Positions 9,224 through 18,255 of a DNA stretch of 64,000 nt are shown in pieces. Source of the DNA: CAVQRB01 sp963715055 (GTDB lineage: Bacteria; Pseudomonadota; Alphaproteobacteria; Rhodobacterales; Rhodobacteraceae); the NCBI GenBank assembly GCA_963715055.1, contig CAVQRB010000002.1:1-64000 (forward strand), in the 5' to 3' direction. The notes under the pieces were generated by a model. That model made no database searches. It was given only the letters and a program-made list of their open reading frames with translations, and was not told the origin of the DNA. Positions within the stretch are counted from its first letter, which is position 1; every line of letters starts with the position of its first letter. Made by a program: the position numbers and the translations under genes.

Positions 9224-10246
9224 ATGACGATTACAACACTCGGGATCGACATCGCCAAGTCCGTCTTTCAACTCCACGGGGTTGATGCTGATGGCACGGT
9301 TATTTTGCAAAAGAAGCTGCGGCGTGGCGCCGTGCTCAGCTTTCTCGATCAGTTGGATCCCTGCTTGATCGGCATTGAGGCCTGTGCCACATCGCATCAT
9401 TGGGCGCGTGAGATTGCGGCGCTTGGTCACGAAGTCCGGCTGATCCCTTTGGCGTACGTGAAACCATATGTGAAGCGGCAGAAGAACGATGCGGCCGACG
9501 CTGAGGCGATCTGCGAGGCTGTCACCCGGCCGAACATGCGGTTTATTCCAGTGAAGACCAAGGAACAGCAGAGTGTCCTGGTCCTGCACCGGTCGCGCGA
9601 TCTGCTGATGCGGCAGCGCACGATGATCCTGAATGCGATCCGGGCACACTTCGCGGAGTTCGGGATCATTGCGCCACAGGGGCCACGCAAAGTGATTGAA
9701 CTTGTTGCTCGCCTTCGTGATGATGGCAATCTGGGACTGTCGGAAGTCGCCCAGTCGGCGCTCCTCGCCTTGGCGGGTCAACTCGACAATCTGGCTGCCG
9801 AGGTCCGAAACATCGAAAGGCAGCTGATGGTGTGGCATCGGCAGAATGCTGCGAGCCAGCGGCTCGAAACAATCCCCGGTGTAGGCATCATCACCGCTAC
9901 AGCGCTCGCGGCCAGCGTGCCCGATCCAGCCGTGTTCAAATCCGGTCGGCAGTTCGCGGCCTATCTTGGCCTCGTGCCCAGACAGAACTCTTCCGGCGGC
10001 AAGGACCGACTTGGACGAGTATCAAAGATGGGGAACGGCTACCTGCGACGACTGTTGGTCGTCGGGGCCACTTCTGTCACAAGACGGGCGCCAACCACCG
10101 ACACCCGAACCGGAGCCTGGGTCAGATCGCTACTGGAGCGCAAGCCGACCCGGCTTGTCACTGTTGCCATCGCCAACAAGACCGCCCGTACCGCATGGGC
10201 ACTGCTCGCGAAGGGAGAAAGCTACAAGGCCACACCGGCCATCTGA
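9224..10246 (+). CDS. IS110-family transposase (copy A)
   Basis: The 340-residue DEDD-type recombinase starts at the ATG after AGAAGGAG. The RuvC-like domain shows GIDIAK (first Asp), GIEACATSHHWARE (Glu) and KNDAADAEAI (paired Asp). The C-terminal transposase-20 domain has ETIPGVGIITATAL and GLVPRQNSSGGK with the catalytic Ser. Family knowledge: IS110 elements integrate with a bridge RNA made from their noncoding end. The sequence before the start (GAACGGCATCGCAATGTGCC) recurs almost unchanged before the second transposase at 10490. It has inserted next to the IS6 deletion derivative. Length and motifs look intact. Confidence 0.9.
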   Translation: MTITTLGIDIAKSVFQLHGVDADGTVILQKKLRRGAVLSFLDQLDPCLIGIEACATSHHWAREIAALGHEVRLIPLAYVKPYVKRQKNDAADAEAICEAVTRPNMRFIPVKTKEQQSVLVLHRSRDLLMRQRTMILNAIRAHFAEFGIIAPQGPRKVIELVARLRDDGNLGLSEVAQSALLALAGQLDNLAAEVRNIERQLMVWHRQNAASQRLETIPGVGIITATALAASVPDPAVFKSGRQFAAYLGLVPRQNSSGGKDRLGRVSKMGNGYLRRLLVVGATSVTRRAPTTDTRTGAWVRSLLERKPTRLVTVAIANKTARTAWALLAKGESYKATPAI

Positions 10247-10489
10247 ACGTAGGAGGACATAGCGGCGCCCGAAACGCCGTGATGAGATGCAAGGGCAGAA
10301 GTGAGTGATGATTATCGAAAGGGACCGCAGCCGGGACACCCCAAGGTCTTGTCTGGACTTTAAAGTCCGATCTTCTGATCGGCACCTGGTCTGCGGACTT
10401 CATCAGATGGGGTGGTTGCCGCCTCCCTCGACGGCATCGCGATGTGCCAAAAACGTGGTGTGATTTCCACTTAGCGAAGGACGGCAACC

Positions 10490-11521
10490 ATGACGAAAGA
10501 TACAATGATCGGGGTGGACCTGGCAAAGAATGTTTTCCAGCTCCATGGAGCTTCGATGAAGGGCGATGTGAAGTTCCGAAAGAAACTGTCGCGGCCACAG
10601 TTTCTCAGGTTTATGGCTGACCACGACCCGGCGGTCATCGTAATGGAGACCTGTGGGAGCGCCAACTACTGGGCACGAGAGTTGTCCCGGCTGGGCCATG
10701 TGGTGAAATTGATCCCGACGCGGTACGTCAAACCCTTCGTGAAGCGGCAGAAAAACGACGCCGCCGATGCCGAAGCAATCGTGATTGCGGCACAACGGCC
10801 TGAGATGCGCTTTGTTGAGCCGAAATCCGAAGACAAGCAGGCCCGGGCGATGGTGTTCCGGAGCCGGGAACGACTGGTACACCAACGAACGGAACTTGTG
10901 AACGCGCTGCGATCCTATCTCTACGAGTTCGGATATATCTTTCCGCAGGGCATTGGCCATCTCAAAAGAGTCGAAGCATTCCTTGAGGATCCGAACTCCG
11001 GCTTGCCGGAACTGGTTTGTGGCGAATGCCATGATCTCCTGCATCAAATCTCGGAAATGACCGCTCGCATCGACGCCAAGACCCGGCAGATCAAGGTCTT
11101 GGGGACTGAGACGGATACAGCGCGGAGGCTTCAGACAATGCCCGGTGTCGGCCCGATCATCGCGCTGGCGGTTGAAGCTTTCGCACCGGACATGGCGAGT
11201 TTCAGGCGCGGCCGGGACTTCGCGGCCTGGCTGGGGCTTGTCCCGAGGCAGCACTCCTCGGGCGGGAAGGAACGATTGGGACGCGTATCCAAGGCCGGAC
11301 AAGCTGACATACGCAAGTTGTTGATTATCGGCGCCATGTCGCGGTTGAACTGGCTCGGACGCAAATCGATCGTTAAGGAGTCGTGGCTCGGACGCATGCT
11401 TGCCAGGAAGCCGAAAATGCTGGTCGCTATTGCTTTGGCGAACAAGATGGCCCGAGCGATCTGGGCAATGGTGACAAACAACGAAGATTATCGGGATCCA
11501 GCTCCGAATGCTGCTGGGTGA
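10490..11521 (+). CDS. IS110-family transposase (copy B, different subtype)
   Basis: The 343-residue IS110-family recombinase is clearly related to, but divergent from, the one at 9224. The DEDD residues lie in GVDLAK, VIVMETCGSANYWARE and KNDAADAEAI, and the Ser region reads GLVPRQHSSGGKERLG. It is intact and follows AGCGAAGGACGGCAACC. About 240 noncoding bases separate it from copy A, and a further 300 or so lie downstream before the truncated MAPEG gene. That amount of noncoding flank is expected for the IS1111-like group, where the guide RNA comes from the 3' side; the group assignment is inference. Confidence 0.9.
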   Translation: MTKDTMIGVDLAKNVFQLHGASMKGDVKFRKKLSRPQFLRFMADHDPAVIVMETCGSANYWARELSRLGHVVKLIPTRYVKPFVKRQKNDAADAEAIVIAAQRPEMRFVEPKSEDKQARAMVFRSRERLVHQRTELVNALRSYLYEFGYIFPQGIGHLKRVEAFLEDPNSGLPELVCGECHDLLHQISEMTARIDAKTRQIKVLGTETDTARRLQTMPGVGPIIALAVEAFAPDMASFRRGRDFAAWLGLVPRQHSSGGKERLGRVSKAGQADIRKLLIIGAMSRLNWLGRKSIVKESWLGRMLARKPKMLVAIALANKMARAIWAMVTNNEDYRDPAPNAAG

Positions 11522-11837
11522 AAGAGGACACCCGTATGGCGGATCGAAGCTGGTGACAGGGAGGGTGAGAAGTCGACGAATTGCATGGGCGAAATGATCG
11601 AACAGATCTGGAGCAGGAAAACCAGTGCTGGCCCGCGAGCCGATGAGAGCTCGGTCATCAGATTTGGACCTGTCCCGCAGATCACCATACCGGCCCGCGG
11701 CTTCCGAAAGACCGCACAACGAGGCCTGACAGAAGACCGCACTCGATCTCAAATCCATGCTTCAGAAACTTCTTGCATTTTTAGCGGCAACCACAGAAGG
11801 GCGAACAGCGACCCTACAGCGAGCCCGGACGATTTCA

Positions 11838-12130
11838 AACACCCCGGTGATTTGTCCAGACTGCATCCTTGGGTTCATCGGGCACATCGTGCGCATCTGA
11901 ATCTGCTGGAACATTTGCTGCCCTTCGCGATACTCGTGCTGATCCTGAACAGCCTCGGCGGCTTTTCCACGCTGTCCTCATGGACCGCTCTCGCGTTCCT
12001 GTACCTGCGCATCGCTCATGCGGCAGGGTTGATTTCAGGGCTCGCACACATGCTGGTAAGGCCGATGATTTTCGCCGCCGGGTGGGTATGCTGCCTGCTT
12101 ATGCCCTATGCTGTCTTCAAGGCGACATGA
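11838..12130 (+). pseudogene. MAPEG-family membrane protein, 5'-truncated
   Basis: The last 80 or so codons of an open frame encode RAHRAHLNLLEHLLPF followed by hydrophobic helices and YLRIAHAAGLISGLA. These are the second to fourth transmembrane helices of MAPEG proteins (membrane-associated proteins in eicosanoid and glutathione metabolism). The first helix and start codon are missing; the upstream part of the frame is the noncoding end of the IS110 element. The insertion of that element therefore most likely destroyed the gene. The remaining motif R-A-H-x-N-x-x-E is the conserved MAPEG core. Confidence 0.65.
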
Positions 12131-12148
12131 CGCAGACTGCCGGCGCGG

Positions 12149-12394
12149 TCACCCGCCAACGTAGGGAAGGGCGCCGGGGCGATAAAAGATTTTCTGATTA
12201 TGGAGGCGTCCCAGAAGTTCTTCGGTCTCGCGCTGGTCGGCTTCGATCACTTTGATCGATTCCAGATCGGCAGGCGTATCATCCGCCAGTGCACGACGCA
12301 TCTTGCAAAGTTCGCGACCGCGAGCGCGCAGCAATTCCTCGATCAGGTCGACATCGTGGATGCTGAGTTCGAACGTCCGATTATAGCGTGGCAT
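12149..12394 (-). CDS. conserved small hypothetical protein
   Basis: The 81-residue product starts at the ATG preceded by GGGAGA at a spacing of five. It has no signal peptide. The middle is a charged helical segment (IEELLRARGRELCKMRRALADD, then ESIKVIEADQRETEELLGRLHN) that looks like a short coiled coil, and the tail is RPGALPYVGG. I recognise no domain. It is divergent from thrS, whose start lies about 200 bases away. GC-rich codon use like its core neighbours suggests a native gene just outside the mobile zone. Confidence 0.55.
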   Translation of the reverse strand: MPRYNRTFELSIHDVDLIEELLRARGRELCKMRRALADDTPADLESIKVIEADQRETEELLGRLHNQKIFYRPGALPYVGG

Positions 12395-12591
12395 AGTATT
12401 CTCCCGAAACCGATGCCCTTTCGGGCGCTTCCCTATGTCGGAAATAACATGCCAAACGTCGCAGTCAACGTATTCTTGGGTATACAATCGCGGCTCACGC
12501 TTGACAGTTCGCTCGCGGGCAATCATGAGCCGTGTGTCAAAACCCGCAACCGGGCGTCTCGTAGGCGCCAAACCGACGAGGAGCGCCCCAG

Positions 12592-14538
12592 ATGGCCCAG
12601 ATCTCTCTCACCTTTCCAGATGGCAATGCGCGCAGATTCGATGCCGGTGTAACTGCCGCCGAGGTCGCCAATTCGATCTCCACTTCGCTTGGCAAGAAGG
12701 CCATCAGCGCGACCGTGAACGGGGCTCATTTCGACCTTGCATGGCCCATCGAGAAGGATGCCAGCATCGCCATTCACACCATGGCGGACGAGGTGCAAGC
12801 CAACGAACTGGTGCGCCATGATCTCGCGCATATCATGGCCCGTGCCGTGCAGGAGATCTGGCCCGACACCAAGGTGACCATCGGTCCGGTGATCAAGGAC
12901 GGCTGGTACTACGATTTCGACCGCGCGGAGCCCTTCACCCCGGAAGACCTCGGCCTGATCGAGAAGAAGATGAAGGAGATCATCAACAAGCGTGATCCCG
13001 TCCGCACCGAGGTCTGGGACCGTGCCCGCGCGATCAAGCATTACGAGGACCTGGGCGAGCCCTACAAGGTCGAGTTGATCGACGCGATTCCGGGCAATGA
13101 ACCGCTGCGTATGTACTGGCACGGCGACTGGCAGGACCTTTGCCGGGGCCCGCATCTGCAACACACCGGGCAAGTGCCGGGCGACGCCTTCAAGCTGATG
13201 TCGATCGCGGGCGCCTATTGGCGTGGCGACAGCAACCGCGCGATGTTGCAGCGCATCTACGGCGTGGCCTTCACCGGCAAGGAAAAGCTGCGCGCGCATC
13301 TGACAATGCTTGAGGAAGCCGCCAAGCGCGACCACCGCAAGCTGGGCCGCGAGATGGACCTCTTCCACATGCAGGAGGAAGCACCCGGGCAGGTCTTCTG
13401 GCACCCCAACGGCTGGCGCATCTATACCGAACTGCAGGACTACATGCGCCGGCAGCAACGGCGTGGCGGTTATGTGGAGGTCAACACCCCGCAGGTCGTC
13501 GACCGCAAGCTCTGGGAGGCCTCAGGGCATTGGGAGAAGTACCAGGAGCACATGTTCATCGTCGAAGTGGATGAGGAGCACGCCCGTGAAAAATCCGTCA
13601 ATGCGCTCAAGCCGATGAACTGCCCCTGTCACGTGCAGATCTTCAACCAGGGCCTCAAATCCTATCGCGATCTGCCGCTGCGCATGGCGGAGTTCGGGTC
13701 GTGCAACCGGTATGAACCCTCCGGCGCGCTCCACGGGATCATGCGCGTGCGCGGGTTCACACAGGACGACGGGCATATCTTCTGCGCCGAGGATCAGATC
13801 GAATCCGAAACGGCCGTCTACATCGATTTCCTGTCGAGCATCTATCGCGACCTCGGGTTCGAGAAGTTCCGCGTGAAGTTTTCCGACCGTCCGGAGACCC
13901 GCGCCGGATCGGATGATGTCTGGGACAAGGCCGAAGCCGCCCTTCTCGCCGCGACCCGAGCCGCGGGGATCGAACCCGAGCTCAACCCCGGCGAAGGAGC
14001 CTTCTACGGCCCGAAACTGGAATTCGTCCTGACCGACGCGATTGGCCGCGATTGGCAATGCGGCACCCATCAGGTCGATTTCGTGCTGCCTGAGCGGCTC
14101 GACGCCACCTACATCGGCGCGGATGGTGCCAAGCACCGGCCCGTGATGCTGCACCGCGCGACCTTGGGATCCTTCGAGCGCTTCATCGGCATCCTGATCG
14201 AGGAGCACGCCGGCAAACTGCCATTCTGGCTGGCCCCGAGGCAGGTGGTCGTGGCCTCGATCATCTCGGACGCGGACGACTACGTGCAGGAGGTCGTTGC
14301 GGCTTTGCAGGCCGCCGGCGTGCGCGCAGAGGCGGATACGCGCAACGAGAAGATCAACTACAAGGTGCGCGAGCACTCCGTCGGCAAGGTGCCGGTGATC
14401 CTGGCCGTCGGCGCCCGCGAGGTCGAGAACCGCAGCGTCACGGTGCGCAGACTGGGCGAGAAGGACACGTCCGTCGAGACCCTGCACGATGTTACAGCGC
14501 GCCTCAAACGCGACGCGACGCCGCCCGACCTTTTGTAA
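12592..14538 (+). CDS. thrS: threonine--tRNA ligase
   Basis: The 648-residue ThrRS charges tRNA-Thr in the cytoplasm. The order is TGS domain (residues 1-60), editing/SAD domain with the zinc-type motif HDLAHIMA and the downstream DLCRGPH, and class II catalytic core with motif 2 (RMAEFGSCNRYEPSGALHG). The catalytic zinc-site residues (MNCPCHVQIF and GTHQVDF) and the C-terminal anticodon-binding domain follow. The length is normal and the start follows GAGGAG. It is the first intact housekeeping gene after the mobile zone. Downstream, TTTCTGA and TTCAGAAA around 14545-14567 can form a hairpin, but no T tract follows on this strand. Confidence 0.97.
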   Translation: MAQISLTFPDGNARRFDAGVTAAEVANSISTSLGKKAISATVNGAHFDLAWPIEKDASIAIHTMADEVQANELVRHDLAHIMARAVQEIWPDTKVTIGPVIKDGWYYDFDRAEPFTPEDLGLIEKKMKEIINKRDPVRTEVWDRARAIKHYEDLGEPYKVELIDAIPGNEPLRMYWHGDWQDLCRGPHLQHTGQVPGDAFKLMSIAGAYWRGDSNRAMLQRIYGVAFTGKEKLRAHLTMLEEAAKRDHRKLGREMDLFHMQEEAPGQVFWHPNGWRIYTELQDYMRRQQRRGGYVEVNTPQVVDRKLWEASGHWEKYQEHMFIVEVDEEHAREKSVNALKPMNCPCHVQIFNQGLKSYRDLPLRMAEFGSCNRYEPSGALHGIMRVRGFTQDDGHIFCAEDQIESETAVYIDFLSSIYRDLGFEKFRVKFSDRPETRAGSDDVWDKAEAALLAATRAAGIEPELNPGEGAFYGPKLEFVLTDAIGRDWQCGTHQVDFVLPERLDATYIGADGAKHRPVMLHRATLGSFERFIGILIEEHAGKLPFWLAPRQVVVASIISDADDYVQEVVAALQAAGVRAEADTRNEKINYKVREHSVGKVPVILAVGAREVENRSVTVRRLGEKDTSVETLHDVTARLKRDATPPDLL

Positions 14539-14741
14539 TATTTCTGACCGAAGATTTCAGAAAGCATAAAAAAGGCGTGGAATGCGGGGGCAATCCCGCA
14601 AGAACAACGGCTTTGAGGCCGGGATTCTCACTCTCGACTAACACGCGTGTGACACACAGGCTCGTGAATGGTATCGTTCCTTCGGCGCAGTATAAGATTG
14701 TATTCGCAAGGCTGAACTTTTCCGAGAAAAGGAACCAACAC

Positions 14742-15044
14742 ATGTCCAACACGATGAAATCCATGGCGATTGCCAGTGCCGTCGCAGCCGCTCTGGCAGC
14801 GCAGGCAACCACTGTGCAGGCCGCGGCCAAAGAAAAGTGCTACGGCGTATCGCTTGCCGGTGCGAATGATTGCGCGGCGGGTCCCGGAACCACCTGCGCC
14901 GGAACATCCGTGACCGACTATCAGGGCAACGCCTGGACCCTGGTCGACGCCGGCACCTGCGCCGAGATCGAACTGCCCGCGATGGCCGATGGCACACCGC
15001 GCCAAGGTTCGCTGGAGCAACTCGACCGCGACCTGCCCTCCTGA
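14742..15044 (+). CDS. bufA: bufferin-like DUF2282 precursor peptide
   Basis: The 100-residue DUF2282 protein has a signal peptide ending ATTVQAA, then a mature part with four Cys residues in KCYGVSL, NDCAAGP, TTCAGTS and GTCAEI. In characterised bufferins, Cys residues of such precursors are converted to thiooxazoles by an MNIO enzyme with its partner, and the peptide then binds copper in the periplasm. The ATG at 14742 was chosen because it starts the signal peptide and follows GAGAAAAGGAA. The next three genes encode the matching enzyme, partner and DoxX protein. Copper induction is typical of the family; no regulator is adjacent. Confidence 0.85.
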   Translation: MSNTMKSMAIASAVAAALAAQATTVQAAAKEKCYGVSLAGANDCAAGPGTTCAGTSVTDYQGNAWTLVDAGTCAEIELPAMADGTPRQGSLEQLDRDLPS

Positions 15045-15126
15045 TGAAAACCGCGGATCGTCGGTCAGCCTGCGGGCGGCTGACGATCCGGCTTAATGAC
15101 CCCGCGTTGCACAGGGCGGTATTCTC

Positions 15127-15981
15127 ATGCTCGACACTTCCCTTTTGCCTCCGACTCTGCCGAACAAACCCGGCGTAGGATATAAACCCACGCACTTTAG
15201 TGGCCTGTGCGATGCACCCGGTCCTGTTGCCTGGCTGGAGGTTCATGCGGAGAACTACATGGGTGACGGTGGGCGTCCGCATGCGCAACTGCGTCGGCTG
15301 ATGCAGGATTTCGCCCTGTCGGTGCATGGCGTCGGATTGAGCATCGGGGGCGAGAAACCGCTCGACCGGGCACATCTGGATCGTCTGAAGCGACTCCTGG
15401 ACTGGACAGCGCCGGCCAGTTTTTCGGAACATCTGGCCTGGTCTACCCATGACGGCGCCTATCTGAACGACCTGCTGCCCCTGCCCTACTCCACCGCTAC
15501 ACTGACCCGCGTCGCCGATCATATCGACGCCGTTCAGGAGCATCTCGGACGGCGCATGCTGCTGGAAAACCCGTCGAGCTACCTGCGCTTCGCAGAAAGC
15601 ACCTGGTCGGAGACGGATTTCCTGCGCGAATTGGTACGGCGTACTGGCTGCGGTCTGCTGCTCGATGTGAACAACGTTTTCGTCTCCGCCACCAACCTCG
15701 GATACGCGCCGATGGAGTATATCGACATCTTTCCGCTCGATGCGGTCGGCGAGATCCATGTGGGCGGCCATGACAACGATGTAGACGGCAGCGGTGCGCC
15801 GCTTTTGATCGACAGCCACGGCAAGCCGGTGGCAGACCCTGTCTGGGCCTTGCTTGACCATGCGCTGTCCTTGTCGGGACCCCGGCCAATTCTGGTCGAA
15901 TGGGACAATGACGTACCGGACTGGCCGACGCTTCGTCTTGAGGCCGAACGCGCAGCGCGGGCCTTGCAGACCGTTTCATGA
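15127..15981 (+). CDS. bufB: MNIO-family (DUF692) bufferin-modifying enzyme
   Basis: The 284-residue TIM-barrel protein belongs to the multinuclear non-heme iron oxidative (MNIO) family, which modifies Cys in ribosomal peptides. Candidate iron ligands are visible in LEVHAENYMG, SVHGVGLSIG, FSEHLAW, LLENPSSY, LDVNNVFV, HVGGHD and VEWDNDVP. The start at 15127 is 82 bases after bufA, and the stop overlaps the next start, indicating translational coupling. The product installs oxidative heterocycles on the DUF2282 peptide, by family knowledge; substrate pairing here follows from gene order. Confidence 0.9.
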   Translation: MLDTSLLPPTLPNKPGVGYKPTHFSGLCDAPGPVAWLEVHAENYMGDGGRPHAQLRRLMQDFALSVHGVGLSIGGEKPLDRAHLDRLKRLLDWTAPASFSEHLAWSTHDGAYLNDLLPLPYSTATLTRVADHIDAVQEHLGRRMLLENPSSYLRFAESTWSETDFLRELVRRTGCGLLLDVNNVFVSATNLGYAPMEYIDIFPLDAVGEIHVGGHDNDVDGSGAPLLIDSHGKPVADPVWALLDHALSLSGPRPILVEWDNDVPDWPTLRLEAERAARALQTVS

Positions 15982-16730
15982 CACTCTCGCAAGCAGATTT
16001 CCGGGCAGCCTTGCTGGACGCAGAACTTCCCGTACCCGAAGGCCTGCTTGATGCGCAGGACGCGCCCGCAGGGACACGGTTTTCCGTTTATCGCAACAAC
16101 GTCGTCGTCTCGCTGATCGAAGCGCTTCGCGTTGCCTTCCCGCTGCTGCGCAAACTCCTCGGCGACGCCACCTTCGATCGGCTTGCGGGGCTCTTCCTGC
16201 GGGCGCATCCACCGCAAACGCCGTTGCTGATGCATTATGGCACCGCCATGCCGGCGTTTCTGGAGAGCTTCCAGCCCTTGCGGCACATTGGATATCTCGC
16301 AGATTGCGCAGCACTCGATCTGGGCTTGCGGAAATCCTATCACGCCGCCGACGCCGTCCCGCTGGAGCCTACCCTGCTGACCACGCCTGAAAGCGCAAGC
16401 GCGACGGTTTTTGCCCTCGCGCCCAGCAGCCTCATCCTGCGGTCGGTCTGGCCTCTCCACGATATATGGCGCTTCAACACCGAGCGGGACGCGCCGAAAC
16501 CGCGCGCCATCGCGCAGGATGTGCTGATCACGCGGCCTGCGTTCGATCCCGCGCCACTGCTCTTGCCACCCGGTGCCGCCGACTGGCTCGAACTCCTTGA
16601 TAGTGGCATGTCCCTGGAGGCAGCGGCGGAGCGCGCGACCGAGACCACGCCGGATTTCGATCTGGCAAGAACCCTCACCCTCGTTCTGCAAGCGCAGGCG
16701 CTGATTGAAAAAGCAGAAAAGGAAAGCTGA
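15978..16730 (+). CDS. bufC: DUF2063 MNIO partner protein
   Basis: The 250-residue DUF2063 protein was formerly called a putative DNA-binding domain. In bufferin-type clusters it serves as the precursor-recognition partner of the MNIO enzyme. It starts inside the stop of bufB (ATGA overlap) and ends overlapping the next start (TGATG). The N-terminal helical domain contains FRAALLDAELPVPEGL and FSVYRNNVVVSLIEAL, the latter being the family signature. The second half is a winged-helix-like domain with a WRFNTE segment. There is no signal peptide, so it works in the cytoplasm. Confidence 0.85.
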   Translation: MTLSQADFRAALLDAELPVPEGLLDAQDAPAGTRFSVYRNNVVVSLIEALRVAFPLLRKLLGDATFDRLAGLFLRAHPPQTPLLMHYGTAMPAFLESFQPLRHIGYLADCAALDLGLRKSYHAADAVPLEPTLLTTPESASATVFALAPSSLILRSVWPLHDIWRFNTERDAPKPRAIAQDVLITRPAFDPAPLLLPPGAADWLELLDSGMSLEAAAERATETTPDFDLARTLTLVLQAQALIEKAEKES

Positions 16731-17272
16731 TGCTGTCACTCTACCGTACCGTTTTCGACGGGCTGTCACGTGCCGACTGGCTTTTATCCTCGCTCGCACG
16801 TTTCCTATTCGCTGCCATATTGCTGTTCTACTTCTGGGTCTCAGGCCTCACCAAGATCGGGGATGGCCTGTTCGGGGTCTTACAGCCATCGGTCGGCGCC
16901 TATGCCCAGATCTTTCCAAAAGTCATGGAATCCGTTTCCTACGATGTCTCGCAGCTCACCTTCTGGCACTGGCTGGTGGTTACCTCCGGCACCCTTGCGG
17001 AATTCATCCTGCCGCTGCTGATCGTCCTGGGATTGCTCACGCGCCTTTCGGCACTGGGGATGATCGGCTTTGTGGTGGTCCAATCCCTGACCGACCTTTA
17101 CGGCCATGGCGGCTGGGAAGATCCCAAGACACTTGGTGCCTGGTTCGACCGTTTCCCCGACAGTCTCATCCTTGATCAGCGCGCTTTCTGGATCTTCGTC
17201 TTGCTGGTCCTTGTGATCAAGGGCGCGGGCCCGTTGTCGCTTGATCGCGCCCTCAGTCGCAGGATCGCCTGA
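16730..17272 (+). CDS. bufD: DoxX-family membrane protein of the bufferin operon
   Basis: The 180-residue DoxX-type protein has four transmembrane helices: residues about 20-40 (FLFAAILLFYFWVSGLTKIG), 75-95, 100-120 and 150-170. It is the last gene of the four-gene operon, coupled to bufC by a TGATG overlap. DoxX proteins accompany bufferin clusters, but the biochemical role is not settled. It ends four bases before the convergent ArsC-like gene. Assignment as part of the bufferin system rests on gene order plus the family. Confidence 0.8.
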   Translation: MLSLYRTVFDGLSRADWLLSSLARFLFAAILLFYFWVSGLTKIGDGLFGVLQPSVGAYAQIFPKVMESVSYDVSQLTFWHWLVVTSGTLAEFILPLLIVLGLLTRLSALGMIGFVVVQSLTDLYGHGGWEDPKTLGAWFDRFPDSLILDQRAFWIFVLLVLVIKGAGPLSLDRALSRRIA

Positions 17273-17275
17273 GTT

Positions 17276-17593
17276 TTACGACACGCCAAGATCGGTCTGC
17301 ACATTCGCTCCCCAGCCCAGATACATCTGGTCACCGTCCACGATCAGGGGTCTTTTCATCAAGGCGGGATGCGTGCGCAGCAGCTCTTCGGCGGGTGCGG
17401 CACGGGCAGCCTCGTCCAATCCGCGCCAGGTCGTCGAGCGCGTGTTGACGAGATCTGCGCCGAAAACGTCAAGAGCAGCGCTTAGAACGTCCGCAGGCAC
17501 GCCCTCGGCGCGAACATCGATGAATTCGACATCCTTAAGAGATTTCAACGCCTTGCGACACGTATCGCAGGTTTTCAACCCATAGAGTTGCAT
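17276..17593 (-). CDS. ArsC/Spx-like thioredoxin-fold protein
   Basis: The 105-residue protein starts at MQLYGLKTCDTC after GAGGAGAA. It has the CxxC motif CDTC at residues 9-12, the Arg-containing NTRSTTWRGL segment and the cis-Pro region LMKRPLIVDG. These identify the arsenate-reductase-like / YffB-Spx subfamily with a glutaredoxin-type fold. Members of this short subfamily are often not real arsenate reductases, so the substrate is left open. It converges with the bufferin operon and may simply be a neighbour. Confidence 0.85.
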   Translation of the reverse strand: MQLYGLKTCDTCRKALKSLKDVEFIDVRAEGVPADVLSAALDVFGADLVNTRSTTWRGLDEAARAAPAEELLRTHPALMKRPLIVDGDQMYLGWGANVQTDLGVS

Positions 17594-17781
17594 GATTTCT
17601 CCTCGTTTCGGACCCGGAGGGCTGTTCTTTTGGTCAAGTTTCACTGCCGCCGTCTTGATTTTTTCCGGCGAAGATCAATCTCTAAAGGCAGGAGAAGTGT
17701 AAGCTTTTGCACAATCTCTTTTCAAGGAGGCTGCGCCGCAAGACCGGGTGTGGCCGTCAAGTCAAAGGAGGCACGGGACAG

Positions 17782-17988
17782 ATGCCAACCGGCACCGTGA
17801 AATGGTTCAATACAACGAAGGGCTATGGTTTCATCGCCCCTGAAGGCGGCGGCACGGATGTTTTCGTGCATATTTCGGCCGTGGAACGATCCGGGCTCAC
17901 CGGTCTCGCCGATGACCAGAAGGTGAGTTTCGAGCTGGCGGAAGGCCGTGACGGGCGGAAGATGGCCAGCGATCTGAAGCTGCTCTGA
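17782..17988 (+). CDS. cold-shock domain protein
   Basis: The 68-residue single CSD protein has RNP1 KGYGFI and RNP2 VFVHIS, plus the typical start TGTVKWFN. It binds single-stranded nucleic acid as an RNA chaperone. The ATG at 17782 follows AAAGGAGG. About 190 noncoding bases lie upstream, including an AT-richer part, which could hold the long 5' leader common to cold-shock genes; I saw no specific structure. It is followed by a region of about 270 bases without a gene. Confidence 0.93.
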   Translation: MPTGTVKWFNTTKGYGFIAPEGGGTDVFVHISAVERSGLTGLADDQKVSFELAEGRDGRKMASDLKLL

Positions 17989-18255
17989 GCGGCCTGCGGA
18001 AGGCTCGGCCATTGGGGTCGTGAGGCGCGGAGCCCGCGCACCATGGCCCTGAATTTCCCGAAATCGCGGGGGTGACATCCGTACACCCCCTGTGCACCCC
18101 CTGTACACCGGCGCGTGCGTCAGCGGAGCGTGCACCTTGTGCCCCTGCCCCTGACACACACCCTTGTCCGGAGAGTCTTCGACGGTGTGAAATGGCCTCG
18201 GTGATCCGCGGACCGCTTCGACGCGACGGTGGCGCCGCGCACGAGGCGGGTCAGG

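Noticed and set aside
14545..14567. Hairpin after thrS as a Rho-independent terminator
   Set aside because: The stem TTTCTGA/TTCAGAAA is weak and is followed by A-rich rather than T-rich sequence on the plus strand.
14592..14657. Inverted repeats upstream of bufA (AATCCCG/CGGGATT and GTGTGACACAC) as operator or ECF promoter
   Set aside because: The arms are short and I could not match them to a known promoter or regulator consensus.
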